In this document: in pieces, positions 11,362 to 22,286 of the stretch
How positions within the stretch are numbered: position 1 is the stretch's first letter
Layout: each line of letters starts with the position of its first letter
Assembly: GCA_032207245.1 (NCBI GenBank)
Contig: CM063510.1
Coordinates: forward strand, 164,890,928-164,954,927
Source: Pardosa pseudoannulata
Taxonomy: Eukaryota > Arthropoda > Arachnida > Araneae > Lycosidae
Reading direction: 5' to 3'
Length of the DNA stretch: 64,000 nt
Notes under the pieces: generated by a model
The model's input: only the letters and a program-made list of their open reading frames with translations
What the model was told of the DNA's origin: nothing
The model's database searches: none
Translations under genes and position numbers: made by a program

Positions 11362-12298
11362 TCAATCCCCTATATAGTAAAAGCCTAAGTTATCCGTTCG
11401 TTTGACCACGTATTTATGAAGCAGTTTGACCTGGAATGGATAGGGGCATCCATATTGAATTCTTCATCGGTTGACAAAATTTAAAACGAGTCTTCAAAAT
11501 GTTCGAATTTCAGCCCTCCCCCTTTTTGATCATTTAATGCCATTATTTCAAGCCCTATTTTCCCCAGCTAAGAGAAGCTATTAAATTTATCAATTTATCA
11601 CAAAACAACTAGTTAAAAGTAAGCATTTGTAGCATTATGTCATTCCTTTAACCATCTCATTTAATCATTTCTTATTCTAAATTCTTTAAATATCTCCACT
11701 ATTTTCATACGTTTTATCAGTGAACTTAGATATTACGTAAATAATTTTATTTTAAATTTGGCTTAAATAATAGATTAGGTACACATGTAATAATTTAAAA
11801 TTTAATCATCGATTATTTTTTGTTGTAATGAAAATTTTATCCCCGGTATTAACAAATTATTTTCATAAAAGTCTAGGAGTCTATTTCATGGACTAATAAG
11901 CATCTAGCTTCAAAGTTATATATCTTTGAAAATTAAGAAGTTTGTTAGTGTATTTGTTTTTTATACATAACCACACGGTTTGCAATAGATTCGCTAAATT
12001 TTGAACATCATTCATCATATATACCACCAAATAATCACTGTCAATATTAAAACCTCTGCTGCCATTCTATAACGATAATTTCGACGTAGCTAAGAAAACT
12101 TTGAATTACCTTTCTAAATGAGTTCAACGAGATTCTAAACAGAATTCGCAGTATCGGGAGACTTTAGAGAAGTATGAAGATAAACAAAGCTTGTAGCAGA
12201 TAATTGTCAGCCAAAAAACAAAGCATTTTATCCTGTCTTTAGAATTCAGCAAAATTAAAAATTTTACTAATCCCGTCATATAAGGATTTATATGCTAG
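11362..12298 (+). mobile_element. non-autonomous Helitron, apparently full length
   Basis: The 3' end carries a decayed form of the family hairpin CCCGTCATATGACGGG followed by TATATG and CTAG (12295-12298), then host T. The 5' end starts A|TC (A at 11361, TCAATCCCCTA) and aligns with the 5' end of the copy near 57569. TC start, CTRR end, a short hairpin just upstream and insertion between A and T are the Helitron hallmarks. There are no inverted repeats and no target duplication. The 937-bp body has no Rep/helicase coding, so it would depend on another element. Other copies or ends: 30540, 35721, 52907 and 56747. Confidence 0.82.
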
Positions 12299-12329
12299 TT
12301 AATACAATACTAAGACAGACTTTTCCCGT

Positions 12330-13007
12330 TTAACCCTTAAGCGGACAGTGGTTTCGCAATGAGACCACATTTAAATATCTTAATTTTTTCTTTACTTTTG
12401 TAGACATATGAATAGTTTTTTTCAATTTTTTTTATGTTTTGACAATTTAAAGCTTAATATATGACAGTACTACATTTAATTTATTTTTTTTCTTTTGGAA
12501 TATATGTAATTAAACTTTCAGTACCTGGAAAGTCAGTAATTGGATTTTTCTGACTAATAACTTCAAATAAAAGTATTTACCAAACAACACTTATAAATTG
12601 TTAAGTTATTTATTTATTAAACTATTTTTTAAGCTATTTATTTATTATATTATTTACTAAGTTATTTATATATTATACCATCTATTAATCTATTTATGTA
12701 TTATACTATTTGTTAAGCTATTTATTTATTGTACTATTTGTTAAACTTTTTATTTATTGTATTATTTTAGGGATACTTATTTATTGCTCTTACAATGTAA
12801 TAAAAATTTTATAAAGTATTATATTCTGTACAAGGGGAGGGTTTTATCAGTTTAACTACCTCTCAAACCCTCCTAAAAGTATGCCCCTCTAAGAAATGTT
12901 GAGAAAATTTTTTATATATTTTACATTCATAAGGTTCATAGATAACATTTATAAACAAACTTCATTAAATTCCAAAGAATTTATGTTCGTGACCTTCAAA
13001 GAGTTAA
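12330..13007. mobile_element. piggyBac-type MITE, CCCTTTAA family, copy 1
   Basis: It starts TTAACCCTTAAGCGG and ends CCTTCAAAGAGTTAA. The first ~30 bases match the inverted right end of the copy at 25268-26075 (CGGACAGTGGTTTCG is shared), and the last ~60 match that copy's inverted left end (AACATTTATAAACAAA). TTAA flanks both ends. The middle (12600-12770) has grown into about six units of ~28-30 bp (TATTTATTTATTATACTATT-like) that the other copy lacks. Non-coding. Confidence 0.85.
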
Positions 13008-13232
13008 GGCAAAGTAATAAACTCATCTCTAGGCAGAAGGTTTCCAGAGAAAGATGAAGAAAGATTAGAGGAAGGAAAACAGTTTGTGGTATTTGAGGTT
13101 ATATTGGAAAATAATTGCAATGTTTAATAAGATAATGAAGACTTTGAGAACAAGAACATTAACTTGATTTATGTTTAGCAGAGATAAAATTATGAATTCA
13201 AAGTGGACAAAACACACCCATCACGCACTTGC

Positions 13233-13234
<2 letters not shown>

Positions 13235-13268
<34 letters not shown>
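13235..13268. repeat. (TA)n microsatellite; (CCAA)n at 13391-13411
   Basis: Uninterrupted TA dinucleotides run from 13235 to 13268. A short run of CCAA units follows at 13391-13411. The 86-codon ORF over this stretch is a by-product of the repeat. Confidence 0.95.
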
Positions 13269-13274
<6 letters not shown>

Positions 13275-13507
13275 ATTGACAAATTAATTATAATTGTTTG
13301 CAAAAATACATTTCTTTCGATTCAATACCTGAAGTGTTATCTTTGGCGAGATGTCTTAGGTTGCTATTTTTATTGTAGTAACGTTTGTGACAACCAACCA
13401 ACCAACCAACCAAATAAATTTGTTTGGCTTGACAATTTTTACATCTGTTATATAAGAAGTTAACGGTTGTATAAGAATACTATCTTTACGTAACTTAGTT
13501 TAACTTC

Positions 13508-13723
13508 TTAACCCTTAATTTGGCTAAATCCGCTCACCGGACATGTATATTTATAACTACTATATAACATAATTGTCAGTGTTCGCCACAGCGGACGTTA
13601 TCTCAAAAATGAAAAATGATATATTTTCTTTGTTTATTTTACAGAGATCTTAATGTCTATACAAAGAAAAATAACAGAAATTAAAAAATATTTGAAAAAA
13701 CATCTTGTTAAATTAAGGGTTAA
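13508..13723. mobile_element. 216-bp piggyBac-type MITE
   Basis: The perfect 14-bp inverted ends TTAACCCTTAATTT and AAATTAAGGGTTAA include the TTAA target duplication. The interior is AT-rich, except for GCTCACCGGACATG and GCCACAGCGGACG near the left. It is too short to code. The CCCTTAA start is close to the 12330 element, so the same transposase may have moved both. Confidence 0.85.
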
Positions 13724-14189
13724 GCATCATAACCTGAATAATCTTAATACTAATTATGTAACTAATTTGATTAGCTGTCTTTCTTGAACCCTCACAACAA
13801 TTTATAAGAGAATGTAAAAACTTTTGCCGTGAGGGTTCCAAACAGGGATTGTATGAATAAACAATGTTTTAAACACCAAATTTGTGTGATTTCTTTCATG
13901 TCCGTACGACTGCCAGCATATGTGTATTCATGTATGTGTATATATGTATATAAAGATTATATACATATACAAACAAATATATTATGTTTTGACACAATTG
14001 TGGTATTCCAGCTATATCTCTGAAGTATGGTAATATGTATACAGATAATTGACCTTAATTTCAGTCTAGAAGTTAAGTAAGAAATAAATCATGATTTTTT
14101 TTGTTTTGAAGTAAATATCTGATAGTATATCTACACCCAAAGGATTAATTTTATTTATTCCCATGTGAATCGTCAAAATTTATGTACCG

Positions 14190-14640
14190 GCTAACAAAAA
14201 ATGTTTCAGTAAAAACAAAAAAATTGCTGCTAGAAACCAAACATAAGCAATAAAAAAATCATTGGTTTTATGTACAGGAAATATGCAGTTACCACATGAA
14301 CAAATTAAAAAAAAATTGTTGCTTGCTTTTTTTCACGAAATAATTAAAAATGTCTCCCCATTAAAAAGAATATTGTTCCGAAACTATGTGCAGCCGTGAA
14401 ATTTCGTCATCTTTTTTCCCCTCTAAAATAAGTGTCTTATAAGTTGGAATTTAGATTCTTTTCAGCAACAGTTGCTTTCTTGTTGTATGACTAATTAAGG
14501 AACCTGGAAAAATATTTTTAACCCATGAGATTTATATGGGAAAAAATTGTTATCAATGACTATGAAGGTGACATTTTGTAATTTAAAAGTTTAAAGGTCA
14601 AATATAAATTTTTATAATTCCTCCTCTGGTGCGCCTAAAA
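14190..14640. repeat. diverged direct repeat, copy B (partner 10795-11345)
   Basis: It carries the same ordered phrases as copy A, including AATATGCAGTTACCA and AATTTCGTCATCTT. It is shorter than copy A, with several deletions. Non-coding and unclassified. Confidence 0.65.
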
Positions 14641-15569
14641 ATAACTCTAATCTTTTAAATGTATGTGGTGATTCTATTGTGTCAGATGATTAAAATTTTT
14701 CGACCAAGGAATTTAAGCTTTCTAGATGGTTCATTAAGGAAGCATTCAATACTGTAAAAATCGTCTTTTCAAAAGAAAAATTGTTCTTATGGTGATTACG
14801 CAATAACAACTAAAGCTGCTGCCTCGTTTTGATTCGCCGAAAATTGACGTCATGTGCATCATTTCTGATGAAGGCCCTTGTCGTAATGTTCAGACTTTGT
14901 AAATAGTGTCTTGTATATATTATAAATATTGTAATGTATTTACACATATTATTGTAACATGAATTCATGGATCTGTATTGATATTTGTTATGAGTAAAGC
15001 TTTATAATTATCGTATTTTTATTTGTGGCAACACAGCATCTTTTTAAGTATGCAATTATCTGTAATGTATGTATATGTTATCTGCCTATAAGAGTCAGTG
15101 TGACAGTAGCACTGGCTCGGTTTCATCGAAGGTGCTGATGTTTATTTATGTAACTTGTATGTACTATCAGTATTTTGAACTTGTGTAACGATATTTCAGT
15201 TTGATATCTAGAGCTCTACGTCATTCATTATACTATATTAAATAAATGTCTGTTTATATGTAGTTGTTTATATTTATTTTCACCTTGTGAATCCCTTCTG
15301 AGCATGGTTTTATATAGGATGTGATCTCTGCGGATACTTATTTAAGAATCGTCGAGCCATAGCAGGGGTCTCCATATTCTATTCGTTATATGCCTAGTTT
15401 TATAGAAGTTTTCTCAAAATATTAAAACAAAAGACCTAAAATGTTGAGGAAGAAATGCAAGAACATTATTCTAAAATTTAAAATAATTACGTGAAATATT
15501 CAGTTGGAAATTATCTGTTATATTAAAGAATTTTTAAATGTGCTTTTGTGAAACAGTTTTAAAAAATTT
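14641..15569. other. AT-rich DNA with no recognised gene
   Basis: The patch 14815-14890 (GATTCGCCGAAAATTGACGTCATG) is less AT-rich than its surroundings. I found no ends, repeats or protein match for it. The rest is featureless. Confidence 0.45.
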
Positions 15570-16033
15570 TAAATAGAGAGATATAGAGAAATTTAGTAAG
15601 TGAGAGAGTATAGAGAATTTAGCTAGAGAGAATTTGAAAGAGAACTTAGATAGAGAATGAGAATTTACATACAGAAAGAAAATTTAGATAGACAGGTGGA
15701 GTAAATTGAAAGAGAGGGAGAGACAGAGGGAGGGGGAGAAAGTGGAAGGGAGGGAGATAGAGGGAACTAGCAAGTGGAAGATAGAGAACGAGAGATAGGT
15801 AGATATAGTAAGAGAAAGATGGATTTATAGAGAGTGAGAGAAACTGAAATAGAGGAAGATAGGGAGTGATAAAGAGAGATAGAGCTATAGATGGAGAAAA
15901 ATATAGATAGAATATAGAGTGAAAGGGAATATAAATAGAGAGAAATTAAGATGAAGAAAGACAGACATAGAAAAAAAGGAGTATAAAGAGAGAAACTGAG
16001 ATGGAGAAAGAGTTATAGATAGATAAATGATTG
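15570..16033 (+). repeat. long polypurine (GA-rich) tract
   Basis: For about 460 bases the plus strand is built mainly from GAGA, GATA and AGAAA words with few pyrimidines, for example GAGAGGGAGAGACAGAGGGA near 15712. It has no fixed period. Such strand asymmetry can form triplex (H-) DNA. It arises by slippage and has no coding meaning. Confidence 0.9.
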
Positions 16034-16899
16034 ATAGATATTGACAGAGAAAGTTATGTAACCGAGTTAGTGACTATGTGGGTATGTGCTGTGTATTTAT
16101 ATATGTATTGTCTGTATATTGTGTGTATATGGTTTGCTTGTGTATTACATGCAATGTGCATAGATTGTTTGTGTATTGTTTCTTATTGCTTGAGTCTCTA
16201 TTGTATATCTATGAATTATGAGTATGTTATGTGTTTAGCTTTGTGTTACTCTCTTAAATTTTAAACTAAAAAAATCATAAAATATTCATATTCTTCCACT
16301 CCTCTTTCATTTTCTTTTTATAACTTCTAGGGTAAGATCAATCTCTAGGTGAAATATATAACTAATAATCGATTAATCATAAAATACATTTTCAGGAAAG
16401 TTTACGATTCTCCTTAAAAGTTTTAACATCCTCTTTTTCTAATTTTTTCTCTTTAGAAAAGCAAAGCATCCGTCGAGAAATATATATTTGATCGAGTCGT
16501 AAAAAATATATATTTCTGACGATCTTAAAGAACACTCTACATTCTGAATAATATTCCTATATTTATGTAGTTATTTCAACGTGTGCTGTGCTTTTAAGGA
16601 GTACTTATATACATACATATGAAAAGTCAGTAGAAAAATATTTAGAGGCGATAAAAAGGTGGGTGAATTGGGAATTGCATTGCAGGGGATGTAATAAAAA
16701 ATGTATAGGACTAAGTGCCGAGAGTAACAAAACAGAACGTTGCATTGGTATTTAAATTTGATGGTCCAGTTTTCAGAATTAATTTAAGGTGGATGGGTAC
16801 TAACCATATTTAATTCCTATATCTACATTTTAATACAAGAGGAAAATTCTTCTAAATATTGGAGATTTGCATTTAAAAATTTCTTTAAACACATTTTTA
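16034..16899. other. AT-rich spacer with no recognised gene
   Basis: The 77-codon ORF at 16031-16264 lies in a TGT/TATTG-rich low-complexity run and shows no family resemblance. The inverted pair AAATATATATTT(GA/CT) at about 16480 and 16505 forms a small hairpin. Nothing else supportable. Confidence 0.45.
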
Positions 16900-19205
16900 G
16901 AGCTCAAAATACTTCAGGGAGTTTCTGGACTGTTTAAAGTTTATGCTAGTAAAATATCTTATTTTCTATTCAAAGAAAGGTGTATTGAAATATTTCACAA
17001 ATAATTTTATATTAAATTTTTTTCCATTCTTTTCAAACCATTTAGTTACGCATTACTCTGGGAAAGCTTTCGCTCTAACACTTGGTAAAAATTATGATTT
17101 TTTTAATTAAGGAAAACTTGAAGAAAGGAAAACCATCCAGAAAAAAATATAGAGCTAGAGAAATACAGAAATACCGATATCCAAAGTACTTTATAGGGTC
17201 TTAGAACTATCGAGTGTCTATTGTATTAAGACGTTACAGAACTGAAAATACTCCAGTGTGTATCAGGAATTGATAATGGTAAAATGACTTATTTTCTATT
17301 CAAATAAGGGTGTAATAAAATATTTCCCAAATAATTTTATATTAAATTCTTTTTTCCTTCTATAAACATTACGCAATACCATTGAGAAACTTTCACTCTA
17401 ACATTTGGTAAAATATAAGTAAAAAAAAATTTAAATTTAGGAAAGCTTAAATGAAAATCATCCAGAAAAAAGAAAGCTTTCACCATAGGTTAATATGGAG
17501 CTAGAGGAATACAGAATTACCTGTATCCAAAGTACCTTAAAAGGTCTTAGAACAATCTATAAGCATTAAGACATTACAGAACTGAAAATACTAAAAGTTG
17601 TATCAGGAATTTATACTGGTAAAATGTCTTATTTTCTATTCAAAGAAGGGGATATTAAAATATTTCACAAATAATTTAATATTAAGTTATTTTTTCGCTC
17701 TTTTTAAACATATCGTTACGCATTACCCTGGAGAAACTTTCGCTCTAACATTTGGTAAAATAAAAGTAAAAAAAAATTGAATTAAGGAAAGCTTAAATGA
17801 AAATCATTCAGAAAAAAAAGCTTTCAGCATATGTTAATATAGAGCTAGAGGAATACAGAATTACTTGTATCCAAAGTACTTTAAAGGGTCTTAGAATTAT
17901 CGATAAGTCTATTGTGTTAAGACTTTACAGAACTGAAAATACTAAAAGTTGTATCAGGAATTTATACTGGTAAAATGCCTTATTTTCTATTCCAAGAAGG
18001 GTGTAATAACATATTTCACAAATAATTTTATATGAAATTCTTTTTTCACTCTTTTCAAACTATTTAGTTAAGCATTACTATGGGGAAGATTTCGCTCTAA
18101 CACTTCGTAAAATTTAAGATTTTTTTTTACAAATTAGAGTTTGAAGAAATGAAAACCATCCAGAAAAAGAATATAAAGCTAGAGGAATACAGAACTACCG
18201 GTATCTAAGATACATTAAAGGTTCTTAGAACTATAGATAAGTCGATTGTATTAAGATGTTACAGAACTGAAAATACTCCAGGGTGTATCAGGAATTTATG
18301 CTGGTAAAATGTCTTATTTCCCATTCAAAGAAAGGTGTAATAAAATATTTCACAAATAACTTTATATTAAATTCTTTTTTCACTCTTTTTAAACCATTTA
18401 GTTATTCATTACTCTAGGGAAGCTTTCGCTCTAACAATTGGTAAAATTTAAGATTTTTTTATTAAGGAAAGCTTGAAAAAATGAAAACCATCCAGACAAA
18501 AGAATATAGAGCTAGAGGAATACAGAATTGCCGGTATACAAACTAATTTAAGGGGACTTAGTACTATCGATAAGTCGATTGTATTAAGACGATACAGAAC
18601 TGAAAATACTCCAGGGTGTATCAGGAATTGATACTGGTTAAATGTCTTATTTTCTATTCAAAGACGGAGATATTAAAATATTTCACACATAATGCAATAT
18701 TAAATTCTCTTTTCACCCTTTTCAAACATATCGTTATGTATTACCCCAGAGAAAATGTCACTCTAATATTTGGTAAAGTTTAATTAAAACAAATTTTAAA
18801 TTAAGGAAAAGAAATGAAAAGCTTAAAGAAATGAAAATCCTCTAGAAAAAAAGAAAGCTTTCACCATAGGTTAATATAGAGCTAGAAGAATACAGAATGA
18901 CCGGTATCCAAAGTACTGGTACACAAAGTGTATTAGGGCTATCAATAATGCGATTGTATTAACTCTTTAAAATTATTGTATATCGGTCTTGCTGTATTCT
19001 TCATTTCCTCATGCTACCTCTTGTCTCAAATATTTAGTTATGCATTACTATACTTAAAATTTTACTTTATCCCGTTGATAAATTTGTTTAAAGGAAATTT
19101 TATAGGCAGCCCTGCAGAAGTAGAAAAATTTTCCTTATAGGGTGATATGGAGCTAGAAAACATCAGCATGACCAGCATCCAAAGTACTGTACAGGGTCAT
19201 TAAAC
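16900..19205. repeat. ~340-bp satellite array, about six to seven diverged units
   Basis: TATCAGGAATT recurs at 17261, 17601, 17952, 18286 and 18619, giving spacings of 340, 351, 334 and 333. Each unit carries in order CTTATTTTCTATTCAAAG, a TTCAAAC(C/A)ATTTAGTTA-like stretch, TTTCGCTCTAACA, CCATCCAGAAAAAA, GAGCTAGAGGAATACAGAA and TTACAGAACTGAAAATACT. Flanking half-units at both ends are more decayed. A 60-codon ORF inside is chance. Confidence 0.92.
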
Positions 19206-20045
19206 AACAAATAAATATAAAAAGATAAAATTTCTAGAAAAAAGATGAAAATAAAGTCCAACTTTTTGTGATACTATCAAAAGGAGTATCGAATAACTAT
19301 TTAAGGTTATGGATGCTACCAGTTTTTAGCTTTTATATTATGGAAAACATTAACTAGATTGTTTAAAGAGCTTCTGAGATAATAGTAGTTAAAACAGTAA
19401 CTGGCGTAAAAAAGAGCTGCTCATAGGGTATAAAATTGTCTTAGTTTTACTGTATTTCAAAAATGAGGAAAGTGACAAATCAGGATTGCAGGCATGTATC
19501 GTTTTATGAACGGTATGCAAAACAGCGAAGGACTATCAATGTGTTCTGCATTGATCAAAAGGAAGGGGAGATTTTAAGGTATAGGTTCTCTGGTGGGAAA
19601 TCGAAGCTCATCAGCAACAATTATCTGACATACTGTGAGGAATGCTGCTAAATGCTGCAAACTGTATTATGACACAAATCATATCTGTACTGTTGATTGA
19701 CGAAAGGCACATGAACATCATGGCCATGACGAAAGGCATATGGAACAATTGTAAAGCAGCTATTAAGCACCTTTCATCTTCTAAGTTATCTCTTAAGGCC
19801 TTATCAGACGTCAATTTGTACATGATGAAAAAGCAACAGGTTCTGTATATGAGTCTTTTCTTCGACTAAACGTCTTTGCAAAAAATGTCAAATAATTAAA
19901 GCATATATAATGTCTAAATGAACCCAAATAAATCGGTCAAAATTTTTTTTAACTATCTCTCGAGAAATACTACTCTTCATCGAGTAAAGGAATAGGGTAA
20001 ATGAATACACTGCTTTTTCAATGCATAAACGTTGAAGTGCTAAGA
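19206..20045. other. unassigned stretch with short overlapping ORFs
   Basis: Plus-strand frames 19463-19651 (62 codons) and 19642-19869 (75 codons) abut in different frames, so they could be pieces of one old frame-shifted coding sequence. I see no known motif, splice sites or transposon ends and do not assign a product. Confidence 0.35.
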
Positions 20046-20545
20046 TCATTAGTCAAAATAAGAACTGTAGCATCACATTTTGGTTGCCAACGAAATCATA
20101 AAACATTTCTTGCTTTTGCCACAGAACGCCAAGCTTAATTCCCATCCAATTGGTGCAAAACGGATAGTGTTAATTTTATTCATTGACGAAATATTAATTT
20201 TGAATCACCCGGTGATTAAAATAAGAACTATAACTTCATTTTTTTGGTCGCCAACAGAACTCGTGAAGTATATTTTACTTTCGCCAGAGTATGCCAAGCT
20301 TAGTTTCCATCCAATTGTTGCAAATCGCATCTTTAATTTTATTCACTGACAAAATATTAATTTTAGATCACCTGGTGATCAAAATAAGAACTATAACGTC
20401 CTTTTTTGATCCCCAACGGAACTCGTGAAGTATTTTTTTTTTTGCTTTTTCCAAAAAACGCCCAGCTTAATTTTCATTCAGTTGGCGAAAATCGTACTTC
20501 TTACGTTTATTCATTAACGAACTATTAATTTAGAATCATCCGATA
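20046..20545. repeat. 161-bp tandem repeat, three units
   Basis: AAAATAAGAACT starts at about 20056, 20218 and 20377. Each unit runs through a CCAACGGAACTCGTGAAGTAT-like stretch, GCCAAGCTTAATTT, TCATCCAATTGG and TTTATTCATTGACGAA. The third unit has an expanded T run. Translated frames do not persist across units. Confidence 0.9.
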
Positions 20546-20570
20546 CATAAGTGCATGAAATTGCACGTAG

Positions 20571-21133
20571 TTAACACATTGTGTGCGTGTACATTTCGAA
20601 ACGGAATTGCACCGGGAGCGGGCGTTTTGCGAGTAAATTTAATTATTCAGTTTAATCTCAATAGATCGAAAATTATTTAATTTTTTAACCAACTTTTCGT
20701 ATTTTATATTGAAATATATAAACAAATATATAAATAGAAATATATAAATAACAATCATAAGATTTTTGTAAACAAAAAAAATATTTTTAGTGGACAAATT
20801 GATAATAGTATCGTAAATAGGAAAAATCAAATATAAATAGGAGTATATAGTTTTAATTTTTTCGAATTATGTTATATAAAAAACATTTTTACATTATAAA
20901 AAATGAAAAGAGCAATCATAAAATTAATAATGTGAAAACTAGTTTTTATTTGTCTAAATTTTTCTAGAATCTATGTAGTAGACAAGAACATTCGGCTTCG
21001 TTTTCCTGTATATACCGTTATTTTTGTACCCACAAACAATGTTGTTACACTAACCCGTACTAGTACGTGACCCGCGCTCAAGTATCAATCGTCAGAAAAT
21101 GTACTAGTACGTGTCCCGCATACAATGTGTTAA
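20571..21133 (+). mobile_element. piggyBac-type MITE, TTAACACAT family, copy 1
   Basis: The ends TTAACACATTGTGTGCG and CGCATACAATGTGTTAA are inverted copies that include TTAA on both sides. Near the right end the module TACTAGTACGTG(A/T)CCCGC occurs twice, a likely subterminal repeat. The opposite-facing copy at 39859-40485 shares both the right-end module and the left-end phrase GGCGTTTT...TTATTCAG. The 563-bp interior is almost pure AT and does not code. Confidence 0.82.
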
Positions 21134-21188
21134 GAATAGTTTGTTACAGGGCCGTAGCCAGAAATTATTTTCGGAGGGGGACCAAGGG

Positions 21189-21371
21189 AGATTTTTGGTT
21201 TGATTTAGAGTGTTACGGTCTACTTTTTTGCAACAAGAGGGCTAATGAGACCGGGACCTACAGTTTAAAGACGATTCCGAACGGCTACGAACATCCATGC
21301 CACTGTGGAATTCGAACCCACGAACTAAGGTAACGAAGGCCAGCATCCTAACCAATTGGCCATCGTTCGGC
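21189..21371 (-). mobile_element. tRNA-derived SINE, family 1, nested in a hAT element
   Basis: Read on the minus strand it has an A-box-like TGGCCAATTGGTTAGG, then a region equivalent to the B box and the body phrase GTCCCGGTCTCATTAGCC. Its tail ends in AAATCAAACC. The duplication GGGACCAAGGG is perfect (21178-21188 and 21372-21382). It disrupted the hAT element's G-rich subterminal zone. Confidence 0.88.
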
Positions 21372-21439
21372 GGGACCAAGGGGGAAATACATCTTTATTT
21401 GTGAATGATACTTCAATTGATGAAAGGGAAAGCACTGTA

Positions 21440-21515
21440 TACAAAAATACACTGTATTTCTGAAATACAGCACTGTATTTTGAAAATACAGTGTCGGAAA
21501 TACAGGGCTGTATTT
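21440..21515. repeat. cluster of CTGTATTT / AAATACAG inverted motifs
   Basis: The octamer CTGTATTT and its reverse complement alternate at least six times in 75 bases (for example AAATACACTGTATTTC and GAAATACAGCACTGTATTTT). The result is a small set of interleaved hairpins inside the hAT-type element, possibly grown from its subterminal repeats. Confidence 0.75.
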
Positions 21516-21720
21516 CCAGCCAGCTGCCCAGCAAGAATTTTAAGGTCTCAGTGGTTTTTTTTTCTAAGAGAATAACAGTCCATGTTCATGAACAGTTAGG
21601 CAGATAGTACATACACACACAAACGTGGAAAATTGTCTATCTACAAAATGGTCTTTCAAAATTTCGGGAGGGGAAACAGTCTCCCAAATCCCTCCCCTTG
21701 CCTACGGCCTTGGTTTGTTA

Positions 21721-22286
21721 GATCCCTGTGAACAAACTAAAAAACAATTCAAATATGAAGTAAAAGCATTGTGCAATATAAAATACATACGAACGCAACG
21801 CAAGATGCGTATAATATAATTCGCTATTATTTCATTTCATTTCAGAACATAAAGTAGTCGTAATAAAATGTGCAGAAATGTACACAATTTGTTTTACTGG
21901 CCCAATTCTCTTATCGGCGTTTGTGCAAACTATTTTCTCCAGCAAAGTATTTCATATCAAATGTTTTCCTCGGGCATTCTCCAAAAATTCCAATTTCAGT
22001 ATTTGCCAGAAAATAGGAACTAATTAAGGAACTATTTGAACGGAAAATTTAATAATACATTAGGAATCCTACAAACTCAATTTTCCAATACCACCCTTTT
22101 TTTTCGGATACTTTGCAAAGTTAAAATATCTTTAGTGCTTTTATTGGAATGCGGGTTAAGCAACAAATAATTTTTTTTCAAAAAACTAATACTATTGAGA
22201 AAGGGGACTCTAAAATACAGACCGATTTACACGATTGCTTTTATTGGATGGCAAAAAAATATTGGTAAAGCACTGGAAATTCTATT
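21721..22286. other. AT-rich spacer with no recognised gene
   Basis: No repeat ends or coding signature seen. Confidence 0.45.

Larger units (their letters stand above)
21147..21712. mobile_element. hAT-type non-autonomous transposon, hosting a SINE
   Basis: A perfect 8-bp duplication, GTTTGTTA, flanks it at 21139-21146 and 21713-21720, as expected of hAT. The ends CAGGGCCGTAGCCAG and (inverted) CAAGGCCGTAGGCAAG form the terminal repeat, with G-rich subterminal runs on both sides. A family-1 SINE sits inside (21189-21371). The left duplication begins only six bases after the neighbouring TTAA element ends. Confidence 0.85.

Noticed and set aside
16900..19205. Regular repeats that might suggest a CRISPR array
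   Set aside because: Units are whole ~340-bp diverged satellites, not short identical repeats with unique spacers, and the DNA is eukaryotic.
19463..19869. Two overlapping ORFs as an exon pair
   Set aside because: No splice sites at usable places, different frames and no motif.
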